From Actinomadura syzygii (GTDB lineage Bacteria > Actinomycetota > Actinomycetes > Streptosporangiales > Streptosporangiaceae): 64,000 bases of DNA. Location: the NCBI RefSeq assembly GCF_008085905.1, contig NZ_VSFF01000009.1, forward strand, positions 310,001 to 374,000, in the 5' to 3' direction. The position numbers and the translations under genes are program-made. The notes beneath the pieces were generated by a model, which ran no database searches, was not told the origin of the DNA, and saw only the letters and a program-made list of their open reading frames with translations. Positions within the stretch are counted from its first letter, which is position 1. Each line of letters starts with the position of its first letter. Below, in pieces: positions 42,781 through 50,315 of the stretch.

Positions 42781-43444
42781 CGGCGGGAATGGTCGTGAAG
42801 CCGGGAACCGTGTCCGGCATGGCAAGGGTCATTCCGCCATCCGCACCACCGGACGTCCCAGACCTGACGATCGACCGAATCAACGACTGCGCGAATTCCT
42901 GCAACGCCTGCGCGGGCTTGAGCGTGCCGTTATAGGAGAAGGCCCGAACTGTGGCGATCTGCTTGATGATTCCCTCGTCAGCCTCATTGAAGGCGAAAGC
43001 CAGGATGTTCGGTCGAGCGCTCCAGGACGGATCGATGACCCGCTGATAGGCCACATGCCAGTCGGCGGAGTCGTTGGGCTGGCCGTCGCTGAGGAAGAAG
43101 ACGGCGGGCCGCAGAACCTGGTGTCCGTCCTGCTTGAGCCGCGCCACGTCCTGCTCGATGGTGCTGCGGAGAAGGTTGAACACGGTGCCGTATTCGGTCC
43201 CGCCGTTGGCGGACATCGCGGGCATCGTCGTCAGCTCGCTCAGATCCGCGAGCGGCAGCAGCACTTGGGCTTCGTGGTTGAAGCTGATGATGCAGAAACG
43301 GGTCTTGTCCGCGACCACGGGATTGCTGCCGATCTCCCTGTGCAGATCCGGTAGGCAGCCGTTGATCGCGTCGACTCCGTCCGGTCCTTCCATCGACCAC
43401 GATTCGTCGCAGACGAGGTAGAAGGGCAGGACCTGTTCGCTCAT
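42770..43444 (-). CDS. TerY/YegL-like vWA-domain protein
   Basis: A 224-aa von Willebrand A protein, almost entirely one domain. The MIDAS is complete: 'VCDESWSMEG' (D13, S15, S17), Thr in 'NGGTEYGTVF' (about 78-87) and Asp in 'FFLSDGQPND' (about 115-124). TerY-type vWA proteins bind metal-dependent partners and are encoded with a PP2C phosphatase and a kinase in 'TerY-P triads'. No signal or TM, so cytosolic. The base composition is less extreme (more A/T) than the flanking genes, with codons such as ATT and AAC visible, hinting at different origin. Overlaps the PP2C gene by 11 bp. Confidence 0.9.
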   Translation of the reverse strand: MSEQVLPFYLVCDESWSMEGPDGVDAINGCLPDLHREIGSNPVVADKTRFCIISFNHEAQVLLPLADLSELTTMPAMSANGGTEYGTVFNLLRSTIEQDVARLKQDGHQVLRPAVFFLSDGQPNDSADWHVAYQRVIDPSWSARPNILAFAFNEADEGIIKQIATVRAFSYNGTLKPAQALQEFAQSLIRSIVRSGTSGGADGGMTLAMPDTVPGFTTIPADVV

Positions 43445-43460
43445 CCGTGGGCTCCCTGGG

Positions 43461-43913
43461 TCAGTTCTTGTAGAAGAGGTAGATGTTGAGCATCACCTCG
43501 CCGCCCGAGGCTCCGAGGAGCTGGAAGTCGCGGGTGGCGACATTGGCGAAGAGGGTGCCGTCGGCGCGTTCGAGGAGGTGGTTGACGTCGCGGGCGAACG
43601 CCTCGCCGCCGTTGTTCTGGGCGCCGAAGGTCAGCACGATGCCCGCCTTGCGGCCGCGCAGGCGGGGCTTCGCCTGGATGGCGCGGCGCAGGGCCTCGAC
43701 CGCGCCCTGCCGTCCGGCGCGGGCGTCGTCGGGGTCGACCGAGAGCGTGACCTTGACGAAGCCGCGTTCCAGCGCCTGCCGGGGCGGCGGGGACGGCTGC
43801 GCGACGGGACGCGGCGGCGGGTCCTGCGTGCCGAGCACGACGATGGCGAACGCGAGCAGCAGGTCGGCGAACAGCCAGCCCGCGATGGCGGTGACGGCCA
43901 CTCGCAGGTTCAC
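43461..43913 (-). CDS. Single-TM exported-domain protein upstream of the triad
   Basis: A 150-aa protein. Residues about 5-27 ('VTAIAGWLFADLLLAFAIVV') are one TM helix. A Pro-rich linker ('PPPRPVAQPSPPPRQ') and a roughly 100-residue exported domain with 'KVTLSVDPDD' and 'AGIVLTFGAQNNGGEAFARD' follow. The layout (N-terminal TM anchor, linker, small C-terminal domain) is that of MotB/ZorB/TolR-type stator partners, although the OmpA signature is not clearly present. GTG 43913 overlaps the stop of the two-TM coiled-coil gene (GTGA), a strong sign the two work together. 17 bp before the vWA gene. Confidence 0.75.
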   Translation of the reverse strand: MNLRVAVTAIAGWLFADLLLAFAIVVLGTQDPPPRPVAQPSPPPRQALERGFVKVTLSVDPDDARAGRQGAVEALRRAIQAKPRLRGRKAGIVLTFGAQNNGGEAFARDVNHLLERADGTLFANVATRDFQLLGASGGEVMLNIYLFYKN

Positions 43914-45280
43914 CGGAGCCAGCGCCTTCGCCCGCCCGTCCGGGCGAGCCGGTCGCCGAGGTCGTCCATCGACCGGCGCAGCTCGGCGAACTCGGCGATG
44001 ACGGCGTCGGCGCGCTTGTCGGCGAGGGGCATGCCGTCGAGCAGCCGGTCCAGCTCCATCCGCATCCCTTTGACGGCGGCGGACACGCCGTCCTCGAAGT
44101 CCTGAAGGGCGGGCTCCATCCCGCCGAGCGCGCGGGACGTGCGGTCCATGAGCTCCTCGACCCGGCCGACGATCAGGCCGAGGTGGTCGGCGGTGGTCTC
44201 GTGGCGGTGCGAGTACAGGGCGCCCTCGGTGTGCCAGTCGTCGAGCGCGGCGCGCAGGGCCGCCCCGCTGCTGTCGAGGGCGGCGGCGATGCGTTCGCCG
44301 AGGCGTTCGCGGTCGGCGTCGGCGGCGGTGCGCAGTTCGACGGCGGCCGCCGCGACGCCCTTGCGCAGCCGTTCGGAGTCGGCGGCCGCGGAGCGGCCGA
44401 GCTCCGCCGCCGCTTCGGCGACGGACGCGCTGGCCGCCGAGACCTCGGTCAGGCGGCGGCCGACGCCCTCGGTGGCGTCCCCGATCCGCTCGGCGGCGGC
44501 CCGGACGGCGTCGTCGCTCTTCAGCAGGGCGGCGGCGAGCGTCTCGACGCGCTCCATGGCCCGCTGCGCCTCGCGCTGCAGGTCGCCGGCCGCCGTGCCC
44601 GCCTTCCGCGCCTCCTCGGCCGCGTCTTCGAGCCGCCGCGCCGCGCCGTCGACGCGGGAGGCGTCGTCCAGCCGGAACCGGCCGAGGTGGAAGTCGGCGG
44701 CGGTGAGCGCGCCCGCGAGGTCGCGGCCGAGCCGGGCGCGCTCCCGCGCGTCGGCCCGGTCGGACGCCCTGCGGAGCAGCGCCTGCGCCAGCGAGATGGT
44801 GATCAGGACGCCGATGGCGAGCAGCGTCCACAGCGCGATGCGGTCGAAGTAGAACCCGCCGCCGAGCCTGCCGTTGAAGCCGGTCTGCCACTGTTCGAGG
44901 AACGACTTGCCCACGAGGGAGGCGTCCCCACGGCTCTTCCGGTAGGCGCTCGTCGCCTTGTAGAGGCCGATCCAGGTCAGCATGATCGGCAGGAAGATCA
45001 GCACGGCGGGCAGCAGGTCGAGGACGGCCCCGGCGCGCCGCCGGAACGCGGGCTCGGCGCGGTCGCCGACGGTGTCCTCGCGCAGGAACGCCGCGTACAG
45101 GTCGACGGCGGCCCAGCGTTCGAGGTCCCGGTCGGCGTCGATGTCGTCGGCCAAGCGGCCGAGCTGGGAGGACCGTCCGCCGAGGCGTTCCTCCGCCGCC
45201 AGGGCCCGGAGCCGTTCCACCGTCTCGCCGCGATCGAAAAGGTCCGGTGGGCCGACCGCACGGCCCTGTGTCACCGTCAC
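43910..45280 (-). CDS. Two-TM protein with long cytoplasmic coiled coil
   Basis: A 456-aa membrane protein. About 85 cytosolic residues, TM1 near 86-108 ('AVLDLLPAVLIFLPIMLTWI'), a 40-residue loop, TM2 near 148-168 ('ALWTLLAIGVLITISLAQAL'), then about 280 residues of Ala/Arg/Glu/Asp heptad-like helix with almost no Pro or aromatic residues, a long coiled coil ending in 'RTGGRRRWLR'. This is reminiscent of the ZorA/MotA arrangement (membrane part plus helical tail) but with two rather than three or four TM helices; homology is not established. GTG 45280 is the longest start. First gene of the operon with the exported-domain protein and the TerY-P triad. Confidence 0.78.
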   Translation of the reverse strand: MTVTQGRAVGPPDLFDRGETVERLRALAAEERLGGRSSQLGRLADDIDADRDLERWAAVDLYAAFLREDTVGDRAEPAFRRRAGAVLDLLPAVLIFLPIMLTWIGLYKATSAYRKSRGDASLVGKSFLEQWQTGFNGRLGGGFYFDRIALWTLLAIGVLITISLAQALLRRASDRADARERARLGRDLAGALTAADFHLGRFRLDDASRVDGAARRLEDAAEEARKAGTAAGDLQREAQRAMERVETLAAALLKSDDAVRAAAERIGDATEGVGRRLTEVSAASASVAEAAAELGRSAAADSERLRKGVAAAAVELRTAADADRERLGERIAAALDSSGAALRAALDDWHTEGALYSHRHETTADHLGLIVGRVEELMDRTSRALGGMEPALQDFEDGVSAAVKGMRMELDRLLDGMPLADKRADAVIAEFAELRRSMDDLGDRLARTGGRRRWLR

Positions 45281-45480
45281 GCAAATGCCCCTGTTTTCGG
45301 TATTCGTACGACCTTCAGCGGATGTCTCCGCTCACACCCCTGTTGCTCGGTGAACATACGGATTGTGAGTGATCAGCTTCGGGTGGCACCGCGTCATCCG
45401 CCACACTGACCGCATTCGGACGTTCACTCCGGATCACCCCGAGGGCCGCTTCGGTAGTGCTACGGTCACCGGCCGTCGCG

Positions 45481-46176
45481 TCAGGGGGTGTGCTGGAGGG
45501 CGGCGAGGGTCTGCCGGAGCTCGGCCTCGATGATGCGCCCGGCGGCGGAGGCGTCGCGATCGCGGACGGCCTCGACCAGGGCGGCGTGGGCGGCGCGGCC
45601 GTGCGCCGCGTCGGCGGCGCGGACGTCCACCAGGGCGGCGAGGTCGAGGAGTCCCTCGCGCAGGACGGGCACGAACCCGGCGAACAGGTCGGCGAGCACC
45701 GGGTTTCCCGCGGCGGCGACGACGGCGGTGTGCAGCGCGATGTCGGCGTCGATGAACGCCTCGACGGCGGGTCCGGCGAGGGCGGCGTCGCGGGCGGCGA
45801 GGGCGGCGTCGAGCGCGGCGAGGTCGGACGGCGTCCGCCGGTCCGCGGCCAGCCCGGCGGCGCGCACCTCGACCATCATGCGGATCTCGTAGACGTCGGC
45901 GACGGACGCGCGGCGCAGCCGGGTCGGCCAGTCCTCGTCCGGCTCGGTGGCGGTCACGAAGACGCCGGAGCCGTGCCGGGCCTGGACGAGCCCCGCCCCC
46001 GCCAGCGCCCGCAGCGCCTCGCGGACGGTCGAGCGGCCCACGCCCAGTTCCTTCGCGAGGGTCGTCTCGCCGGGGAGCTTCGTCCCGACCGGCCAGGTTC
46101 CGGCGGCGATCTGGTCGCGGAGCCGGTCGGCGGCCTGCTCGACGAGCGGGCTGGGACGGAGCGGGCCGAGCGCCAT
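45481..46176 (-). CDS. GntR/FadR-family regulator
   Basis: A 231-aa regulator. N-terminal winged helix (about 8-75): 'LVEQAADRLRDQIAAGTWPV', 'LPGETTLAKELGVGRSTVRE' (recognition helix) and 'GLVQARHGSGVFVT' (wing). The C-terminal FCD domain has helices with 'EIRMMVEVRAAGLAA' and 'DIALHTAVVAAAGNPVL', where Asp/His residues form the metal/carboxylate pocket. ATG 46176 has GGAGGAG upstream. It is divergent from the leuA leader region. Ligand unknown, usually an organic acid. Confidence 0.9.
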   Translation of the reverse strand: MALGPLRPSPLVEQAADRLRDQIAAGTWPVGTKLPGETTLAKELGVGRSTVREALRALAGAGLVQARHGSGVFVTATEPDEDWPTRLRRASVADVYEIRMMVEVRAAGLAADRRTPSDLAALDAALAARDAALAGPAVEAFIDADIALHTAVVAAAGNPVLADLFAGFVPVLREGLLDLAALVDVRAADAAHGRAAHAALVEAVRDRDASAAGRIIEAELRQTLAALQHTP

Positions 46177-46285
46177 GCGGTTTCTCCTCCGCCGAGTGCT
46201 GTGCGGTGGTGCCTCGTAAGTGTCCGCCGAGTCTAGCCGCCGCTCAGCTTGTCTGAGGAGCTGAGGTGTGAGTAGGGTGGCGGGC

Positions 46286-46330
46286 ATGGCGTGGCGCGTC
46301 CTTCTTCTCGGCCGCCGCGGCGGGGCCTGA
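46286..46330 (+). CDS. leuA leader peptide (14 aa)
   Basis: MAWRVLLLGRRGGA, with three consecutive Leu codons (CTT CTT CTC). CTT is rare at this GC content, fitting a leucyl-tRNA sensor. It precedes leuA by 68 bp and is followed by mutually exclusive hairpins. Short Leu-containing leaders ahead of leuA are known in actinomycetes. Confidence 0.75.
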   Translation: MAWRVLLLGRRGGA

Positions 46331-46331
46331 T

Positions 46332-46377
46332 CCGGACCGGCACCCCGCCGCGGGGTCCGGCGCCGCCGGTCGTCCGG
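46332..46377 (+). promoter_or_regulatory. Attenuator-like hairpins before leuA
   Basis: ACCCCG (46342-46347) pairs with CGGGGT (46351-46356). CCGGAC (46332-46337) can instead pair with GTCCGG at 46355-46360 or 46372-46377. These exclusive stems after the leader peptide fit transcription attenuation. Confidence 0.55.
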
Positions 46378-46398
46378 CGATCTTGAGGACAGAGCCCC

Positions 46399-48201
46399 AT
46401 GAACTTCCCGACCCTGCGCACCCCGTCCGGTCCCGTGCCGGAGGGCACGCCCTTCTGGAACCCGCAGCGCGGCAGCTCGATGCCGTTCCACCGCTACCGC
46501 TCGATCCACGACCGCGTGCCGTCGCCCGCGCCCGACGTCGAGCGGACGTGGCCGTCCCGGCGGCTCACCGCCGCGCCGCTGTGGGTGCCCGTCGACCTGC
46601 GCGACGGCAACCAGGCGCTGGCCGAGCCGATGGACACCGCCCGCAAGCGCCGCATGTTCGACCTCTTCGTCGCGATGGGCTTCAAGGAGATCGAGGTCGG
46701 CTACCCGTCGGCGAGCGAGACCGACTTCGGCTTCGTCCGGCACCTGGCGGAGACCGGGATCCCGGACGACGTCACCCCCGTCGTGTTCACCCCGGCGCGG
46801 ACCGAGCTGATCGAGCGGACGTTCGCGTCGATCGAGGGGCTGCCCAGGGCGGTCGTCCACCTGTACACGGCGACGGGCCCGATCTGGCGGGACGTCGTGC
46901 TCGGCTCCGACCGCGACGGCGTCCGGAAGCTGATCCTGGACGGCGCCGCCGACGTGGCCCGGCTCGCCCGCCCCGGCGTCCGGTTCGAGTTCTCCCCCGA
47001 GACGTTCAACCTCACCGAGCCCGACTACGCGCTGGAGGTGTGCGACGCCGTCACCGCGCTGTGGGACGCCTCCCCCGACCGCCCGGTGATCCTGAACCTG
47101 CCCGCCACCGTCGAGATCGCCACGCCGAACGTCTACGCCGACCAGATCGAGTACATGCACCGGAACCTGACGCGGCGGGACGCGGTGATCCTGTCCGTCC
47201 ACCCGCACAACGACCGCGGGACGGGCGTCGCGTGCGCCGAGCTGGCGGTGCTCGCGGGCGCGCAGCGCGTCGAGGGCTGCCTGTTCGGCAACGGGGAGCG
47301 GACGGGCAACGTCGACCTCGTCACGCTGGCGCTGAACCTGCACGCGCAGGGCGTCGACCCGATGGTGGACTTCTCCGACGTCGACGAGATCCGCCGGACG
47401 GTCGAGCACTGCAACCGGCTGCCCGTCCACGAGCGCCACCCGTACGGCGGCGACCTCGTCTACACCGCGTTCTCCGGGACGCACCAGGACGCCATCGGCA
47501 AGGGCATGGCGCGGCACGCCGCGCGGGCGGCGGAGCTGGGCGTCCCGCCGGAGAGCCTGCCGTGGGACGTCCCGTACCTGCCGATCGACCCGGCCGACGT
47601 CGGGCGCGGCTACGAGGCGGTCGTGCGGGTGAACAGCCAGTCCGGCAAGGGCGGGATCGCCTACCTGCTGCGCACCGGCTACGGGCTGGAGCTGCCGCGC
47701 CGCGTGCAGATCGAGTTCTCCCAGGTCGTGCAGAAGGCCGCGGACGGCAGCGGGGCGGAGATCACCGCCGCCGAGCTGTGGGACCTGTTCCGCGCCGAGT
47801 ACCTCGACCGCACCGGCCCGGTGGCGCTCGTCCAGTGGCGGACGGCGCACACCGGCCCCGCGCGGCACGACTTCACCGGCGTGATCCGCGTGGACGGCGA
47901 CGAGCGCGAGCACACCGGCGTCGGCAACGGCCCGATCGCCGCGCTCACCGACGCGCTGCGCGCCGCCGGGGTGAAGGCGGACGTCCTCCGGTTCGTCGAG
48001 CACTCGACCGAGTCGGGCCACGACGCGGCGGCCGTCGCCTACGCCGAGTGCCGCGTGGACGGCGTGACGTCCTGGGGCGCGGGACGCGACACGTCCGTGC
48101 TCGCGGCGTCGGTGCGGGCCGTGCTGTCGGCGGTCAACCGCGCGAAGGGCCGGGCGCCCGGATGGCAAGGGCAGGAGATGACCAAATCCGGTCCGAGTTA
48201 G
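46399..48201 (+). CDS. leuA: 2-Isopropylmalate synthase
   Basis: A 600-aa enzyme condensing acetyl-CoA with 2-oxoisovalerate, the first committed step of leucine synthesis. The catalytic TIM barrel shows 'VDLRDGNQAL' (Arg-Asp near the N-terminus binding substrate and metal), 'LSVHPHNDRGTGVACAEL' (HxH-type metal ligands) and 'EGCLFGNGERTGNVDLV' (conserved Gly-rich loop). The C-terminal roughly 130 residues form the Leu-binding regulatory domain. Length and N-terminal extension ('RYRSIHDRVPSPAPDVERTW') match the actinobacterial LeuA2 type. Start ATG 46399. Regulated by the leader peptide at 46286. Confidence 0.96.
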   Translation: MNFPTLRTPSGPVPEGTPFWNPQRGSSMPFHRYRSIHDRVPSPAPDVERTWPSRRLTAAPLWVPVDLRDGNQALAEPMDTARKRRMFDLFVAMGFKEIEVGYPSASETDFGFVRHLAETGIPDDVTPVVFTPARTELIERTFASIEGLPRAVVHLYTATGPIWRDVVLGSDRDGVRKLILDGAADVARLARPGVRFEFSPETFNLTEPDYALEVCDAVTALWDASPDRPVILNLPATVEIATPNVYADQIEYMHRNLTRRDAVILSVHPHNDRGTGVACAELAVLAGAQRVEGCLFGNGERTGNVDLVTLALNLHAQGVDPMVDFSDVDEIRRTVEHCNRLPVHERHPYGGDLVYTAFSGTHQDAIGKGMARHAARAAELGVPPESLPWDVPYLPIDPADVGRGYEAVVRVNSQSGKGGIAYLLRTGYGLELPRRVQIEFSQVVQKAADGSGAEITAAELWDLFRAEYLDRTGPVALVQWRTAHTGPARHDFTGVIRVDGDEREHTGVGNGPIAALTDALRAAGVKADVLRFVEHSTESGHDAAAVAYAECRVDGVTSWGAGRDTSVLAASVRAVLSAVNRAKGRAPGWQGQEMTKSGPS

Positions 48202-48277
48202 GCGAGCGCCGCCCTTTACCCGGCGTCCGCGGGCGAGGACCCTGTGCCCCCGTAGAGATCATTATCTGAGTCGGGAG

Positions 48278-50260
48278 GTGCGGGTTTTGGCCAGGCGATC
48301 CCTGAGACGGACCCGGCGGACGATGACGGTGGCCGTGCTGACCAGCGCGGCGCTCGCCGGAGCGGGGGGCGGCGCGACGGCGTTCGCCAAGCCGCCCCCC
48401 AAGATCGTTGTGAAGCACGGCGTGACCCAGGCGGTCTTCTCCTACAAGGACGCGATCCGCGAGCACGTCTACGTCGAGTCGAGCGTGGACAGCGACGGCG
48501 ACGGCAAGAAGGACCGCGTCAACGTCGACATCATCCGGCCCAAGGAGACCGAGAGCGGTCTCAAGGTCCCGGTGATCATGGATGAGAGCCCGTACTACGA
48601 CAACGCGGGACGCGGCAACGAGAGCGAGCGCAAGACCTACGACGCGAACGGGAACCCGCTCAAGTTCCCGCTGTTCTTCGACAACTACTTCGTCCCGCGC
48701 GGCTACGCCTACCTCGCCGCCGACATGATCGGGACGACCAAGTCCGACGGCTGCCCGGTCAGCGGCGGCCCGTCCGACGTGCTCGGCGGCAAGGCCGTGG
48801 TCGACTGGCTGAACGGGCGCGCGAAGGCGTTCCGGCCGGACGGCAGCGAGGCGAAGGCCACCTGGACCACCGGCCGCACCGGCATGATCGGCAAGTCCTA
48901 CGACGGGACGCTCGCGAACGGCGTCGCCGCCACCGGCGTGCAGGGGCTGGAGACGATCGTCCCGATCTCGGCGATCAGCGGCTGGTACGACTACAGCCGG
49001 ATGAACGGCGTGAAGTACACCGACGACGAGCAGCCCTGGCTCGCCGACTACGTCGACACCGACCCGCCCGCCAAGTGCGCCGCCGTCCGCGCGGCCCTGG
49101 ACCAGGGCGAGGACGACGCCACCGGCAACTACAACGACTACTGGAAGACCACCGACTACCGCAGCGGCACGATCACGGACCTCAGCAAGGTCCACGCCAG
49201 CGTCTTCGCCTACCACGGCGTCAACGACCTCAACGTGAAGGACAACAACTTCGCGCTCTGGTGGGAGGGCCTCAAGAAGCAGGGCGTCGAGCGGAAGGTG
49301 TGGCTGTCCCAGCGCGGCCACGTCGACCCGTTCGACATCCGCCGGGACGACTGGGTCAACACCCTGCACCAGTGGTTCGACCACGAGTTGCTGAACGTCC
49401 GCAACAAGGTGATGAAGGCGCCGAGCGCCGACATCGAGGTCGGCCCCGACCAGTGGATCACCCAGGCGGACTGGCCGGCCCCCAACGCGCAGTCGCTCAC
49501 CCTGCGTCCCGGGGCGAACGGGACGCTCGGCACGGAGCAGGCCCCGGAGGGTGCCACGGCGACGTTCACCGACGCGCCGGGAGCGGCCGGGGCGGGCTAC
49601 CCGGAGGGCACGCTGGTCAGCGACCCGGGGACGGCGCAGCCGTACCGGACCGCGTTCGTGTCCGAACCGCTGCCGCAGACCGGCCGCCTGTCCGGGACTC
49701 CGGAGGCGACGCTGCGCGTCAAGCTGGACAAGCCGACCGCCAACCTGACCGCGCTGCTCGTCGACTACGGCGACGACACCCGCGTCGACTACCTCGGCGC
49801 CGGCTCCGGCATCAAGACGCTGACCACCGAGGACTGCCACGGTGAGAGCACGGCCGACGACGACGGCTGCTACAAGCAGACGCAGGTCACCACGGTGAAA
49901 TCCGCGGTGAACGTGGTCGCGCGCGGCTGGCTGGACGCCCAGAACGCCACCTCGCTGAGCAAGCCGAGCCCGTTCGTGCCCGGCCGCTACTACGACGTCA
50001 AGTGGACGACGCTCAGCCAGGAGTACGTGTTCAAGAAGGGGCACCGGGTGGCCCTCGTCCTCGCCGGCACGGACGCCGACTACAACCAGGAGAAGGCCAC
50101 GGGCGCGAAGGCGACCGTCGACCTGCGCGGCAGCTCGATCACCGTCCCGGTGGTCGCGGGCGGCCGGCACCTGGGCCCGCTGGTCGCGCCCAAGTCGCTG
50201 GCGCCGTGGCAGGGCCCGTCCGGGGTCACGCTGCCCGTCCAGGAGCGCAGGTTCTCCTGA
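48278..50260 (+). CDS. Secreted S15-family Xaa-Pro dipeptidyl-peptidase
   Basis: A 660-aa exported serine peptidase. The basic N-terminus (RRSLRRTRR), hydrophobic core 'TVAVLTSAALAGAGGGA' and AFA end form a signal peptide. The alpha/beta-hydrolase core has nucleophile 'GMIGKSYDGTLANGVA' (Ser), Asp in 'YHGVNDLNV' and His in 'SQRGHVDPF'. A jelly-roll PepX C-terminal domain runs from about residue 430. It would release X-Pro dipeptides from extracellular peptides, or act as an esterase. GTG 48278 is the longest start; TTG 48287 has better spacing (about 7 nt) to GGGAGG and may be used. Confidence 0.9.
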   Translation: MRVLARRSLRRTRRTMTVAVLTSAALAGAGGGATAFAKPPPKIVVKHGVTQAVFSYKDAIREHVYVESSVDSDGDGKKDRVNVDIIRPKETESGLKVPVIMDESPYYDNAGRGNESERKTYDANGNPLKFPLFFDNYFVPRGYAYLAADMIGTTKSDGCPVSGGPSDVLGGKAVVDWLNGRAKAFRPDGSEAKATWTTGRTGMIGKSYDGTLANGVAATGVQGLETIVPISAISGWYDYSRMNGVKYTDDEQPWLADYVDTDPPAKCAAVRAALDQGEDDATGNYNDYWKTTDYRSGTITDLSKVHASVFAYHGVNDLNVKDNNFALWWEGLKKQGVERKVWLSQRGHVDPFDIRRDDWVNTLHQWFDHELLNVRNKVMKAPSADIEVGPDQWITQADWPAPNAQSLTLRPGANGTLGTEQAPEGATATFTDAPGAAGAGYPEGTLVSDPGTAQPYRTAFVSEPLPQTGRLSGTPEATLRVKLDKPTANLTALLVDYGDDTRVDYLGAGSGIKTLTTEDCHGESTADDDGCYKQTQVTTVKSAVNVVARGWLDAQNATSLSKPSPFVPGRYYDVKWTTLSQEYVFKKGHRVALVLAGTDADYNQEKATGAKATVDLRGSSITVPVVAGGRHLGPLVAPKSLAPWQGPSGVTLPVQERRFS

Positions 50261-50277
50261 TCCCGTGAAGAAGTGAA

Positions 50278-50309
50278 GAGGCCGCCGCCCGCTCGCGGGC
50301 GGCGGCCTC
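50278..50309. terminator. Bidirectional terminator
   Basis: A 15-base arm at 50278-50292 (GAGGCCGCCGCCCGC) is complementary to 50295-50309; in practice a 14-bp stem with a 4-nt loop. It sits between the convergent stops at 50260 and 50316. Confidence 0.8.
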
Positions 50310-50315
50310 GCCGCG

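Noticed and set aside
43461..45280. Firm assignment as Zorya ZorA/ZorB
   Set aside because: Only two TM helices and no clear OmpA peptidoglycan-binding motif; ZorC/ZorD-type genes are absent. Kept only as an architectural comparison.
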